Shown: positions 15,175 to 23,585 of the stretch, one piece after another
Numbering within the stretch: the first letter of the stretch is position 1
Layout: each line of letters begins with the position of its first letter
NCBI GenBank assembly: GCA_001464215.1
Contig: LNEZ01000085.1
Span: forward strand, 1 to 64,000
Direction: 5' to 3'
DNA: 64,000 nt
Origin: Rhizobiales bacterium Ga0077548
GTDB taxonomy: Bacteria > Pseudomonadota > Alphaproteobacteria > Rhizobiales > Xanthobacteraceae
Notes under the pieces: generated by a model
Database searches by the model: none
What the model was told of the DNA's origin: nothing
Seen by the model: the letters and a program-made list of their open reading frames with translations, nothing else
Program-made: the position numbers and the translations under genes

Positions 15175-16008
15175 ATGAGCGATACCAGCGGGCTGATGCG
15201 CGGAAAGCGCGGGCTCATTTTCGGCATCGCGAACAACCGCTCGCTCGCCTATGGCATCGCCAAGGCCTGCGCCGATGCCGGCGCGCAACTCGCCCTCACC
15301 TATCAGGGCGACGCGCTCCGCAAGCGCGTGGAGCCGATTGCCGCCGACCTCGGCGCGAAAGTCGCGGGTCATTGCGACGTCACCGATCCTGCCACCATCG
15401 ACGCCGTGTTCGAGGCGAGCGACCGGCTGATCGGCGATCTCGACTTCGTGGTTCACGCGATTGCGTTTTCGGACAAGTCGCAGCTCGACGGCCGTTACGT
15501 CGATACCACGGCCGATAACTTCAACATGACGCTTGCGATCTCCTGTTACTCCTTCACCGCCATCGCGCAGCGCGCGGAAAAGCGTATGCCGCGCGGCGGT
15601 GCGCTGACCACGCTCACGTATTACGGCGCAGAGAAATGGATGCCGCATTACAACGTGATGGGCGTCGCTAAAGCGGCGCTGGAATCCAGCGTGCGTTATC
15701 TCGCGGCCGATCTCGGCCCGAAAAATATCCGCGTGAATGCAATTTCCGCGGGGCCGGTGAAGACGCTCGCGGCATCCGGTATAGGCGACTTCCGCTACAT
15801 TCTGAAGTGGAACGAATACAACACGCCGCTGCGCCGGAACGTCTCGAACGAAGAAGTCGGCGCGAGCGCGCTCTATCTGATGTCCGATCTCGGGCGCGGC
15901 GTGACCGGCGAAATCCTGCACGTCGATGCGGGCTACCATGTCGTCGGCATCAAGAATCCCGACGCGCCGGACATGACGATCAATACCAAAAACGGCGACA
16001 AGGAATGA
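15175..16008 (+). CDS. fabI: Enoyl-ACP reductase (NADH), FabI
   Basis: Reduces trans-2-enoyl-ACP in the last step of each fatty-acid elongation cycle, in the cytosol. The 277-residue protein is an atypical SDR: the cofactor loop is GIANNRSLAYGIA and the catalytic pair is Tyr159-(X6)-Lys166 in YNVMGVAKAALE, the spacing that marks FabI. The SAGPVKTLAASGI loop covering the active site is intact. Start ATG 15175 follows GGGGGCAAAGA. The last bases form ATGA with the flavin monooxygenase start, so the two are translationally coupled. Target of triclosan in other bacteria. Confidence 0.95.
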   Translation: MSDTSGLMRGKRGLIFGIANNRSLAYGIAKACADAGAQLALTYQGDALRKRVEPIAADLGAKVAGHCDVTDPATIDAVFEASDRLIGDLDFVVHAIAFSDKSQLDGRYVDTTADNFNMTLAISCYSFTAIAQRAEKRMPRGGALTTLTYYGAEKWMPHYNVMGVAKAALESSVRYLAADLGPKNIRVNAISAGPVKTLAASGIGDFRYILKWNEYNTPLRRNVSNEEVGASALYLMSDLGRGVTGEILHVDAGYHVVGIKNPDAPDMTINTKNGDKE

Positions 16009-17285
16009 CCGTCCTTATCGCGGGCGGCGGCATCGGCGGGCTCGCGCTCGCGCTGAGCCTGCACCAGATCGGCGTCAAATGCCGCGTCTTCGAAAGCGTG
16101 AAAGAGATCAAGCCGCTCGGCGTCGGTATCAACGTCTTACCCCATGCGTGCCGCGAACTGATCGAACTCGGACTGCAAGACGAACTCGAACGCACCAGCG
16201 TGCGCACGTCCGAGCTCGCCTATTTCTCGAAGCACGGCAATAAAATCTGGTCCGAGCCGCGCGGACTGGAGGCCGGTTACAAGTGGCCGCAATATTCGAT
16301 CCACCGCGGCGAATTGCAGTTCATCCTCCTGCACACGGCAATTCAGCGTCTCGGGAAAGAGAACGTGATCACCGGCCACCACGTCTCGCACTGGGACGAA
16401 ACGCCGGACGGTGTGCGCGCATATTTTACCGGCAAGGACGGCACAACAATCGGCAGCGAAGACGGTTCGCTCCTGATCGCCTGCGACGGCATTCACTCCG
16501 CGATCCGAACTAGGCTTCTGCCGGACGAAGGACCGCCGCTCTGGAGCCGCAGAATTCTCTGGCGCGGCGTGACGCTGGCGAAGCCATTTATGAGCGCCAG
16601 CTCAATGATTATGGCGGGCTACCCGCAGGTGAAGTTTGTCGCCTATCCGATTTCGCGGCCGGACGAGCGCGGCCAGCAGATGATCAACTGGATCGCGGAG
16701 CGTGAATTCGCGGAAGACTACGAGTGGCGCCGGGAAGACTACAATCGCGCGGCGAAGCTCGAAGAATTTGCGCCGTGGTTCGAGGAATGGAATTTCGGCT
16801 GGCTCGATGTGCCGGGCCTGATCCGCGATGCGGAGTATTGCTTCGAGTATCCGCTGGTGGACCGCGATCCGCTGGAGCGCTGGACACATGGCCGCGTCAC
16901 GCTGCTCGGTGACGCCGCGCATCCGATGTACCCGATCGGCTCCAACGGTTCTTCGCAGGCGATTTTGGATGCGCGCGTGCTGGCGCGCGAAATCCAGGCG
17001 AAGGGCGAGACCACGGCCGCGCTCGACGCCTATGAAGCCGAGCGGCGTCCTGCGACTTCGCAACTCGTGTTGCTCAACCGCGGCAACGGGCCCGAGCGTG
17101 TGATGCAGATGGTCGAGGAGCGCGCACCCAACGGCTTCAATGTTGTGACCGACGTTCTTTCCAGGGAAGAACTCGAAGAGGTCGCGAACAATTACAAGCG
17201 GGTTGCCGGGTTTCAGGTCGAGGCGCTGAATGCGAAGCCCGCGATCGTGCAGCCGCGCGCGACGGTTGCGGCTCAAGCGTCGTAG
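16005..17285 (+). CDS. FAD-dependent monooxygenase, salicylate hydroxylase-like
   Basis: Class A flavoprotein hydroxylase of 426 residues. The FAD-binding GGGIGG is at 7-12, a second site follows near DGIHSAIRTRL (about 160-170), and the ribose-binding GD motif RVTLLGDAAHPMYP near 305 is intact. The closest recognised group is salicylate/3-hydroxybenzoate hydroxylases and related flavin oxidoreductases, acting on aromatic or polyketide-like rings with NAD(P)H and O2. The frame continues upstream inside fabI, but ATG 16005, overlapping the fabI stop, gives the family start MTVLIAGGG. It converges with, and overlaps by 13 bases, the enolase-superfamily gene, and the three genes may form a catabolic set. 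Confidence 0.88.
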   Translation: MTVLIAGGGIGGLALALSLHQIGVKCRVFESVKEIKPLGVGINVLPHACRELIELGLQDELERTSVRTSELAYFSKHGNKIWSEPRGLEAGYKWPQYSIHRGELQFILLHTAIQRLGKENVITGHHVSHWDETPDGVRAYFTGKDGTTIGSEDGSLLIACDGIHSAIRTRLLPDEGPPLWSRRILWRGVTLAKPFMSASSMIMAGYPQVKFVAYPISRPDERGQQMINWIAEREFAEDYEWRREDYNRAAKLEEFAPWFEEWNFGWLDVPGLIRDAEYCFEYPLVDRDPLERWTHGRVTLLGDAAHPMYPIGSNGSSQAILDARVLAREIQAKGETTAALDAYEAERRPATSQLVLLNRGNGPERVMQMVEERAPNGFNVVTDVLSREELEEVANNYKRVAGFQVEALNAKPAIVQPRATVAAQAS

Positions 17286-18373
17286 CGATAGCGCTTTACC
17301 GCCGCTTCATCCCATTCGATGCCGGCGCCGGGACGGGACGGTATTTCCAGATTTCCGTCCGTGAGCTTGAACGGCTCGGCAAGAATTGGATCGGCCCAGT
17401 CCTGCCACTCCAGCCAATGCGCGGTTTCGGTGACGCGCAGGAGATGCGCTGAGAATTCCGGATAGAGATGGGAAGACATTTCGATCCCGGCCGCACCGCA
17501 GATCGCCGCCGCGCGCAGCCAGCCGGTGACGCCGCCGATGCGCATTAAATCCGGCATTACATAGTCGCCCGCGCCGGCGGCGAGCGCCTGATGCAGCGAG
17601 CGCGGGCCGTAGAAATTCTCGCCGAGCTGCAGAGGCGTCTTCAATTCGCTGCGCAAGCGGCTGTAGCCTTCGAGATTGTTGTAGGTGATGGGCTCCTCGA
17701 ACCAGTAAAGCCCCTCGCCGTCGAGCGCGTGGCAGCGGTGCAGCGCATCGCCGAAACTAAGACCCTGATTGAAGTCCACCATGAGTTTGATTTCGTTGCC
17801 CGCTCCCGAGCGCACCGCTTCGATCGCCAATAGATCGTCTGCGACACGCTCGCGCCCGAGCCGCAGTTTCAAACCCATGAAGCCGCCCTCACCGACAAGT
17901 GCCGCGGCCTCCTCTTTCAGTTTTGCTACATCCGTTAGCCAGAGTGCGTTGCTATTATAGGCACGCACGCTGCCCAGCGAACCGCCGAGGAAGTTTGCCA
18001 GCGGCATATTCGCCGCCTTCGACATTGCATCCCATGCCGCCATGTCGAGACCGGAAACCGCGATCATCGACATACCCTCATAGCCGACGAGATTGAGCGA
18101 ACGGTGCATCGCCTGAAAATCGTCGATGGGATGAATCTTCTTTCCGATGCGCTGCGCCGCCAAATCGTGAAGTAAAGGCACAAGATAACGCGCGGCATTT
18201 TTCAGATAAGGCTCCAGATACGCGCGGCCGGTGACGCCTTCCTCGGTATTCAGGTCGATCAGAATGATCGGCCAATGCTCGAAGAGGCCCACCTTGGAGA
18301 CCACCGGGCGGCCCAGCGGCACCGAGACGGCACGCACATCAACGGATCGAAACGTGAGTTTCTCGAAGCGCAT
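17273..18373 (-). CDS. Enolase-superfamily enzyme (mandelate racemase/muconate lactonizing type)
   Basis: Acid-sugar dehydratase, racemase or lactonising enzyme of 366 residues that abstracts a proton next to a carboxylate with Mg2+. Visible elements: the capping N-terminal domain, AWDAMSKAANMPLANFLGG, the KLR (K-x-R) general base site in GLKLRLGRERV, metal ligands in MVDFNQG, WFEEP and QLGENFYG, and a His in MSSHLYPEFSAHLL. Together these suggest the mandelate racemase subgroup, but no substrate is assigned. The ATG at 18373 with GGGGGA before it is preferred to a TTG at 18388. The TetR gene is divergent, with a palindrome between them that may be its operator. Confidence 0.88.
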   Translation of the reverse strand: MRFEKLTFRSVDVRAVSVPLGRPVVSKVGLFEHWPIILIDLNTEEGVTGRAYLEPYLKNAARYLVPLLHDLAAQRIGKKIHPIDDFQAMHRSLNLVGYEGMSMIAVSGLDMAAWDAMSKAANMPLANFLGGSLGSVRAYNSNALWLTDVAKLKEEAAALVGEGGFMGLKLRLGRERVADDLLAIEAVRSGAGNEIKLMVDFNQGLSFGDALHRCHALDGEGLYWFEEPITYNNLEGYSRLRSELKTPLQLGENFYGPRSLHQALAAGAGDYVMPDLMRIGGVTGWLRAAAICGAAGIEMSSHLYPEFSAHLLRVTETAHWLEWQDWADPILAEPFKLTDGNLEIPSRPGAGIEWDEAAVKRYRYDA

Positions 18374-18429
18374 CTTCGTTTCCCCCAAGCAGCCGCATTC
18401 AATCGCAGGGGGAAATGTTGTAAATACAC

Positions 18430-18440
18430 TATACGGTATA
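18430..18440. promoter_or_regulatory. Candidate TetR operator
   Basis: TATACGGTATA is an 11-bp perfect palindrome (odd centre), in an AT-rich stretch of the 83-base spacer between the enolase-superfamily gene and the divergent TetR gene. A TetR-family regulator often acts on exactly such a site to control itself and its neighbour. No experimental support. Confidence 0.5.
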
Positions 18441-18456
18441 CATACGAGGAAGGCTT

Positions 18457-19050
18457 ATGCCCCGGTCTTCGGAAACCACGCGCAAACAAATTCTCGATGC
18501 CGCCTACAAGCTGTTCCGGCGGCAGGGCTATTCGCGCGTCAGCATCGACGAAATCGCTAAAGCCGCGAAACTCACCAAGAAAACGCTTTACTATCATTTC
18601 GAGAGCAAGGACGCGCTGCTCGCCGCCGTGCTGGAAGCGCAGAGCGAACTCGCGCTCGAGGCCTTCCGCAGCTTCGCCGGAGAACTTAAAGGCTCGCCCG
18701 CTGCCATCGTCGATGCGCTATTCAAAGACCTGCAAGTCTGGTCCGACACGCCGCGCTGGGCTGGCTCCGGCTTCACCAGGCTTGTGATCGAGCTTGCAGA
18801 CCTGCCCGGCCATCCCGCCCGCAAGATCGCGCGCAGGCATAAAGCCGGGCTTGAAAACCATTTTGCTGAACTCCTTGCGAAATCCGGCGCACGTGCCCCC
18901 AAGGAAGCGGCCCGCGAAATCTGGCTGCTTTCGGAAGGTGCGATTTCACTGATCCTTGTGCACGGCGACCGCGGTTACGCAGCGGCAGCCGCAAAAGCCG
19001 CGCGGAAACTTCTCGCAACGCCTGCCCGCATTCCGCCGCGCGGCAAGTAG
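18457..19050 (+). CDS. TetR/AcrR family transcriptional regulator
   Basis: Repressor of 197 residues with a complete N-terminal HTH at about 10-57: YSRVSIDEIAKAAKLTKK then TLYYHFESKDAL, which is the TetR signature. The C-terminal ligand domain is variable and helical, so the effector is unknown. ATG 18457 has GAGGAAGG upstream. It is divergent from the enolase-superfamily gene and separated from aroC by 66 bases. From position, the most likely targets are its own gene and the enolase/flavin monooxygenase genes. Confidence 0.9.
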   Translation: MPRSSETTRKQILDAAYKLFRRQGYSRVSIDEIAKAAKLTKKTLYYHFESKDALLAAVLEAQSELALEAFRSFAGELKGSPAAIVDALFKDLQVWSDTPRWAGSGFTRLVIELADLPGHPARKIARRHKAGLENHFAELLAKSGARAPKEAAREIWLLSEGAISLILVHGDRGYAAAAAKAARKLLATPARIPPRGK

Positions 19051-19116
19051 TTAACGCCCGCGCGGTTTGACCGCGCCGCGCCGCGCTCCTACAAGCTGCG
19101 CACCGGGTAAATAGCA

Positions 19117-20232
19117 ATGTCGCACAACACTTTCGGCCATCTCTTCCGCGTGACCACCTTCGGCGAAAGCCACGGGGTTGCGATCGGCTGCGTGGTAGAT
19201 GGCTGCCCGCCCCGCATTCCACTAAAGGCCGAAGACATCCAGGCCGACCTCGACCGCCGCCGGCCGGGACAATCGCGTTTCGTGACACAGCGCCGCGAGC
19301 CGGATGCGGTGAAAATTCTGTCAGGCACCTATGTCAACGAAGAAGGCATGGAATTGACGACGGGTACGCCGATTGCGCTCCTGATCGAAAACGTGGATGC
19401 GCGCTCGAAGGACTATTCCGAGATCGCGAGCAAATATCGCCCCGGCCACGCCGACTATACCTATGACATGAAGTACGGCCTCCGCGATCCGCGCGGCTCG
19501 GGCCGGGCATCCGCGCGCGAGACCGCGTCGCGCGTCGCGGCCGGCGCCGTCGCGCGCAAGATCATTCCGGACGTAAAAGTCCGCGGTGCGTTGGTGCAGA
19601 TGGGCGAGATCGAAATCGACCGCGGCAACTGGGACTGGAAAGAAACCTCCAACAATCCGTTCTTCTGCCCTGACGCGAAGGCCGCGAAGAAAATGGAAGA
19701 CTATCTCGACGGCATCCGCAAGAACGGATCGTCGATCGGGGCCGTGATCGAGGTCGTCGCGGAAAATGTGCCGGCGGGTCTCGGTGCGCCGATTTACGCA
19801 AAGCTCGACGCCGAGCTTGCGGCTGCCATGATGAGCATCAATGCGGTCAAGGGCGTCGAGATCGGCGCCGGATTCGCGGCGGCGAAACTTACCGGCGAAC
19901 AGAACGCGGACGAAATGCGCGCGGGCAATAACGGCCCGGTGTTTCTCTCGAATAACGCGGGCGGGATTCTCGGCGGCATTTCCACCGGCGCGCCGGTTGT
20001 CGCGCGCTTCGCGGTGAAGCCGACTTCTTCCATTCTGACTTCGCGCGACACGGTGGACCGCTATGGCGCGGAAACGGAAGTTTCGACCAAAGGCCGTCAC
20101 GACCCCTGCGTCGGCATCCGCGCGGTACCGATCGGCGAAGCGATGATGGCCTGCGTGATCGCCGACCAGTTCCTGCGCCATCGCGGACAGGTCGGCATGA
20201 CTTCCGACTGGCCGTTCCCGAAGAAGAAGTAA
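19117..20232 (+). CDS. aroC: Chorismate synthase
   Basis: Seventh and last enzyme of the shikimate pathway; it converts EPSP to chorismate using reduced FMN. The 371-residue protein carries the three family signatures: [20 protein letters not shown] at about 15, [16 protein letters not shown] near 130, and the C-terminal region [19 protein letters not shown] near 310. Length is slightly above the 350-365 norm. The end is KKK and the next gene (ribB) follows after 2 bases, so they are co-transcribed. Confidence 0.97.
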   Translation: MSHNTFGHLFRVTTFGESHGVAIGCVVDGCPPRIPLKAEDIQADLDRRRPGQSRFVTQRREPDAVKILSGTYVNEEGMELTTGTPIALLIENVDARSKDYSEIASKYRPGHADYTYDMKYGLRDPRGSGRASARETASRVAAGAVARKIIPDVKVRGALVQMGEIEIDRGNWDWKETSNNPFFCPDAKAAKKMEDYLDGIRKNGSSIGAVIEVVAENVPAGLGAPIYAKLDAELAAAMMSINAVKGVEIGAGFAAAKLTGEQNADEMRAGNNGPVFLSNNAGGILGGISTGAPVVARFAVKPTSSILTSRDTVDRYGAETEVSTKGRHDPCVGIRAVPIGEAMMACVIADQFLRHRGQVGMTSDWPFPKKK

Positions 20233-20234
20233 GC

Positions 20235-21326
20235 ATGAACGCCGCCGAACAGAGCCGTGTCGAGAAGGCCATTGCCGCATTTGCGCGCGGCGAGATCGTG
20301 GTCGTTACCGATGACGACGACCGCGAGAACGAGGGCGATCTTTTCGTCGCCGCTTCGCTCTGCACGCCGGAAAAGATGGCGTTCATCGTGCGGCACACGT
20401 CCGGCATCGTCTGCGCGCCGCTGACGGTGACGGAAGCGCACCGGCTCAATCTCAACCCGATGGTCGCGAACAATGACGCGCCGCATACGACCGCCTTCAC
20501 GGTATCGGTCGATGCCAAGCACGGCACCACGACCGGCATCTCCGCCGAGGAACGCACCACCACCGTGCGCGCACTTGCAAACGGCAATATGGGCGCCGCC
20601 GATTTCGTACGGCCCGGCCACATATTCCCGCTGATCGCACGCGAAGGCGGCGTATTGATGCGCACCGGGCACACCGAGGCCTGTGTCGATCTCTGCAAGC
20701 TTGCGAACCTGCCTCATGTCGGCGTGATTTCGGAACTTGTGAACGACGACGGCACGGTGATGCGCGGCGCGCAGGTCTCTAGCTTCGCCGAGAAACACAA
20801 ACTGGCGCAGCTCTCGGTCGCCGACCTCATCGCCTATCGGCAGACGCGCGAAAAACTCGTTTCCCGCGTCTCAGAATTTCCGGTGCAGAGTGAGATCGGT
20901 ATGCTGACGGGCTATGCCTTCACGACACCGTTCGACGAGACGCATCACATCGCTTTCGTTTACGGCAAGATCGGCGACGGAAAGAACATCGTAGCTAGAC
21001 TGCACCGCGCCGACGTAATCGGTGACGTGATCGGCGGCGGCGGAGTGATCCACAAGGCACTTGCCCGCTTCAAGGCCGAAGGCCGCGGCGTACTGATTTA
21101 TCTGCGCGACGGTACCGCCGGCGTGCCGGTCGTGAAGCCCGGCGAGAAGACCGACTCGACCGAAGCGCAGCGCGCGGAACAATGGCGCGAAATCGGCGTC
21201 GGCGCGCAGATTTTGCGCGACCTCGGCATTTCGTCGATCCGTCTGCTCGCCTCGCGCACCCGCACTTACGTGGGCCTTGCGGGTTTCGGCATCGAGATCG
21301 TATCGACCGAATCTCTGGACGGCTGA
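20235..21326 (+). CDS. ribB: 3,4-dihydroxy-2-butanone 4-phosphate synthase with degenerate GTP cyclohydrolase II domain
   Basis: First half of riboflavin synthesis: makes DHBP from ribulose 5-phosphate. The N-terminal 210 residues contain the metal/substrate motif DDDDRENEGD (26-35) and RTGHTEACVDLCKLA near 143, so this activity should be intact. The C-terminal 150 residues align in position with GTP cyclohydrolase II, but the zinc cluster is missing: where RibA has HSECLTGD..SLRCDCG, this protein reads HRADVIGDVIGGGGVIH without any Cys. It therefore should not act as GTP cyclohydrolase II, and a separate RibA is expected elsewhere. Such RibBX-like proteins are known in alphaproteobacteria. 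Follows aroC by 2 bases. Confidence 0.92.
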   Translation: MNAAEQSRVEKAIAAFARGEIVVVTDDDDRENEGDLFVAASLCTPEKMAFIVRHTSGIVCAPLTVTEAHRLNLNPMVANNDAPHTTAFTVSVDAKHGTTTGISAEERTTTVRALANGNMGAADFVRPGHIFPLIAREGGVLMRTGHTEACVDLCKLANLPHVGVISELVNDDGTVMRGAQVSSFAEKHKLAQLSVADLIAYRQTREKLVSRVSEFPVQSEIGMLTGYAFTTPFDETHHIAFVYGKIGDGKNIVARLHRADVIGDVIGGGGVIHKALARFKAEGRGVLIYLRDGTAGVPVVKPGEKTDSTEAQRAEQWREIGVGAQILRDLGISSIRLLASRTRTYVGLAGFGIEIVSTESLDG

Positions 21327-21401
21327 TCCACAACCCTCGCCTGCCTGCCCGTTTCGTGCCACCTTTTGCATGGCTAATCCTTCAGGCGGAGGATTCTGGC
21401 G

Positions 21402-22214
21402 ATGCGTGCTTTCGGCATTCTCCTTGCGGCATCGTGCATGGCGCTGTTCTCGGCGCTTCTCGCGCTTCCTTCACGCGCGGGCGCGCCGATCCACGTCGAT
21501 GTCGAACTCGTGCTTGCGGTCGACATTTCCTATTCGATGGATTTCGACGAGCTTGCGCTTCAGCGCGAAGGCTACATCACCGCGCTGACTTCCGCCGAGT
21601 TCGTCAACGCGTTGCTTGGCGGCGGGCACGGCAAGATTGCGCTGATCTATGTCGAATGGGCCGGCACGCACGAGCAGACCGTCGTGGTGCCGTGGACGCT
21701 GATCGACGGCAAGGCGGCGGCGGATGCTTTCGCGGCGAAGCTGGCTGCGGCGCCCGTGCGGCGGACCTACCGCACCTCGATTTCCGGCGGGCTGATTTTT
21801 TCCGCCGCGCAGTTCGGCACATCCGATTTCAAGGGCGTGCGCCGCGTGATCGACATTTCCGGCGACGGCACCAACAACCAAGGACCGCTGATCGAACCGA
21901 CGCGGGATGAGATCGTCAAGAAAGGCATCATCATCAACGGGCTGCCCTTGATGCTGAAGGCGCCTACCGGCTCGATGCTCGATATCAACGATCTGCACGT
22001 CTATTACGAGGACTGCGTGATCGGCGGCACCGGCTCGTTCGTGATCCCGGTGCGCGACCGCGCGCAATTCGTGAGCGCCGTGCGGCAGAAACTCATTCTG
22101 GAAGTTTCCGGCATCACCCCACCTTCGATTGCAAAAAAGCTACCGGCAGCCAGTCCGCCGCGCGTCTCCTGCACCATCGGCGAACAGATGTGGATGCAAA
22201 GGTGGGGGAATTGA
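21402..22214 (+). CDS. DUF1194 protein, VWA-like, exported
   Basis: Secreted or periplasmic protein of 270 residues. A signal peptide covers about 1-25 (hydrophobic ILLAASCMALFSALLAL). The mature part starts with DVELVLAVDISYSMD, the DxSxS of a metal-ion-dependent adhesion site in von Willebrand A-type folds, and ISGGLIFSAAQF and VIDISGDGTNN follow as in DUF1194. No enzymatic function is known for the family. GGAGG precedes the ATG at 21402. It is convergent with the RNA methyltransferase gene; a palindromic repeat lies between them. Confidence 0.88.
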   Translation: MRAFGILLAASCMALFSALLALPSRAGAPIHVDVELVLAVDISYSMDFDELALQREGYITALTSAEFVNALLGGGHGKIALIYVEWAGTHEQTVVVPWTLIDGKAAADAFAAKLAAAPVRRTYRTSISGGLIFSAAQFGTSDFKGVRRVIDISGDGTNNQGPLIEPTRDEIVKKGIIINGLPLMLKAPTGSMLDINDLHVYYEDCVIGGTGSFVIPVRDRAQFVSAVRQKLILEVSGITPPSIAKKLPAASPPRVSCTIGEQMWMQRWGN

Positions 22215-22218
22215 AAGC

Positions 22219-22333
22219 TGTCATTCCGTGGCGCGAGCGCTAGCGAGCGAACCCGGAATCCAAAGCCGCAAACTGAATCTTTTCCGTGTTGCCCTGGATT
22301 CCGGATCGCGCCTACGGCGCGTCCGGAATGACA
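22219..22333. repeat. Dispersed palindromic element, TGTCATTCC type, copy 1
   Basis: Outer arms TGTCATTCC / GGAATGACA, inner arms CCGGAATCCA / TGGATTCCGG, with a variable loop region. It fills the space between the convergent DUF1194 and RNA methyltransferase genes. Copy 2 of the same family lies at 25173-25286. Confidence 0.85.
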
Positions 22334-22339
22334 ACAAAG

Positions 22340-23563
22340 TCAGCGCCAGAAGGTACCGACAAGTTCTATGTGCGGTGAATACTGGAACTGATCGACCGGG
22401 GTGACTTCAAGAAGCTTGTAGCCGCCCGCCGTAAGAAGCCCTGCATCGCGTGCAAAACTGTCTGCGTCGCAGGACACATAAGCAATTTTTTTCACCTTCG
22501 ATTTGGCAAGCTCGCGCGCCTGCGTCTCCGCACCCTGCCGCGGCGGATCGAGCACGACGAAATCGACTTTCTTCAATTCGTCGGCGACAAGCGGCCAGCG
22601 GAACAGATCGCGCGCCGCTGCTGTCACCGGCTTCAGGCCCGGTGCTTTCGCGGCGGCTCGCAGAGCCTGAATCGAAGGCTCGTGATTATCGAAGGCCGAG
22701 ACTTTCACTTTGCTTGCGAGGCGCAACGCGAACGTGCCGATGCCGGAGAAAAGATCGACCGCTGACTTGGTATCGTCCGCGGCCTGCATCACCTTCTCTG
22801 CCAACACGCGTTCGCCTTCCGCGGTCGCCTGTAAGAACGGCGCGGGCGGAAGGTTCACGCGCACACTGCCGGCAAGATGCGTGGGCACTTGCAACTGTGC
22901 GAGCGGCTCGCCGTGCAAGGAAATGCGCAAGATTTTCTTTTCGGCGGCGAACGAAACGATCTTCGATTCAACCGGCTTTGCGAGTTTGCCCGGCCCGCGA
23001 ATATCGAGGTCCAGTCCGCGCTCGGTCACGGTGAAATGTAGATCGATCGGTTTGCCTGCCGCGAGTAATATCTTCGTAAGTTCCCGCGCAATGGGGAGCG
23101 CCGCTTCCAGTTCCGGCGCCAGCACGGGGCACTCCTCCAGATCGACGATCTCGTGCGAGCGGCGCTTGGCAAAACCGACCGCTTCCTTCTTCGCGCCGCG
23201 GCCTGAATGAAACACCGCGCGAATTCTTCCCTTCCCGTAAGCGGGAATCGTCGCGGCGACCTCCGCGCTTACACCCTCGCGCGCGAGCGCTTCGACCACG
23301 AGATTGCGCTTCCAGGTAAGGTACGGCCCCGCCTTCCAGTGTTCGAGCGCGCAGGCGCCGCATTCGCCGAAATGGCGGCACGCGGGCGCAATACGATCCG
23401 CGCTTTGCTCGATGATTTTCAGAAGCGTTCCGCGCTCGCCGTCACGCGTAATTTCCACGCGCTCGCCCGGCAAGCTGTAGGCGACATGGACGCGGCCATT
23501 CGCGGCATTGGCCACGCCATCGCCCTGACGGCCGATGGAATCGATTAGGACTTCTTCGCTCAT
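22340..23563 (-). CDS. SAM-dependent RNA methyltransferase, TrmA/RlmD family
   Basis: Radical-free, iron-sulphur-containing uracil-C5 methyltransferase for rRNA or tRNA, 407 residues. A TRAM domain occupies about 1-55. The 4Fe-4S cluster Cys are C62, C68, C71 (in ACRHFGECGACAL) and one near 148 (ECPVL). SAM motif DLFSGIGTFAL is near 270 and the catalytic region reads DPPRQGAETQA and YVSCDADSFARDA with the nucleophilic Cys. Which uridine is modified (rRNA U1939, U747 or tRNA U54) cannot be told. It is transcribed toward DUF1194 and ends next to a palindromic repeat. Confidence 0.9.
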   Translation of the reverse strand: MSEEVLIDSIGRQGDGVANAANGRVHVAYSLPGERVEITRDGERGTLLKIIEQSADRIAPACRHFGECGACALEHWKAGPYLTWKRNLVVEALAREGVSAEVAATIPAYGKGRIRAVFHSGRGAKKEAVGFAKRRSHEIVDLEECPVLAPELEAALPIARELTKILLAAGKPIDLHFTVTERGLDLDIRGPGKLAKPVESKIVSFAAEKKILRISLHGEPLAQLQVPTHLAGSVRVNLPPAPFLQATAEGERVLAEKVMQAADDTKSAVDLFSGIGTFALRLASKVKVSAFDNHEPSIQALRAAAKAPGLKPVTAAARDLFRWPLVADELKKVDFVVLDPPRQGAETQARELAKSKVKKIAYVSCDADSFARDAGLLTAGGYKLLEVTPVDQFQYSPHIELVGTFWR

Positions 23564-23585
23564 TGGCTGAGCAATAGCGGCTGAA

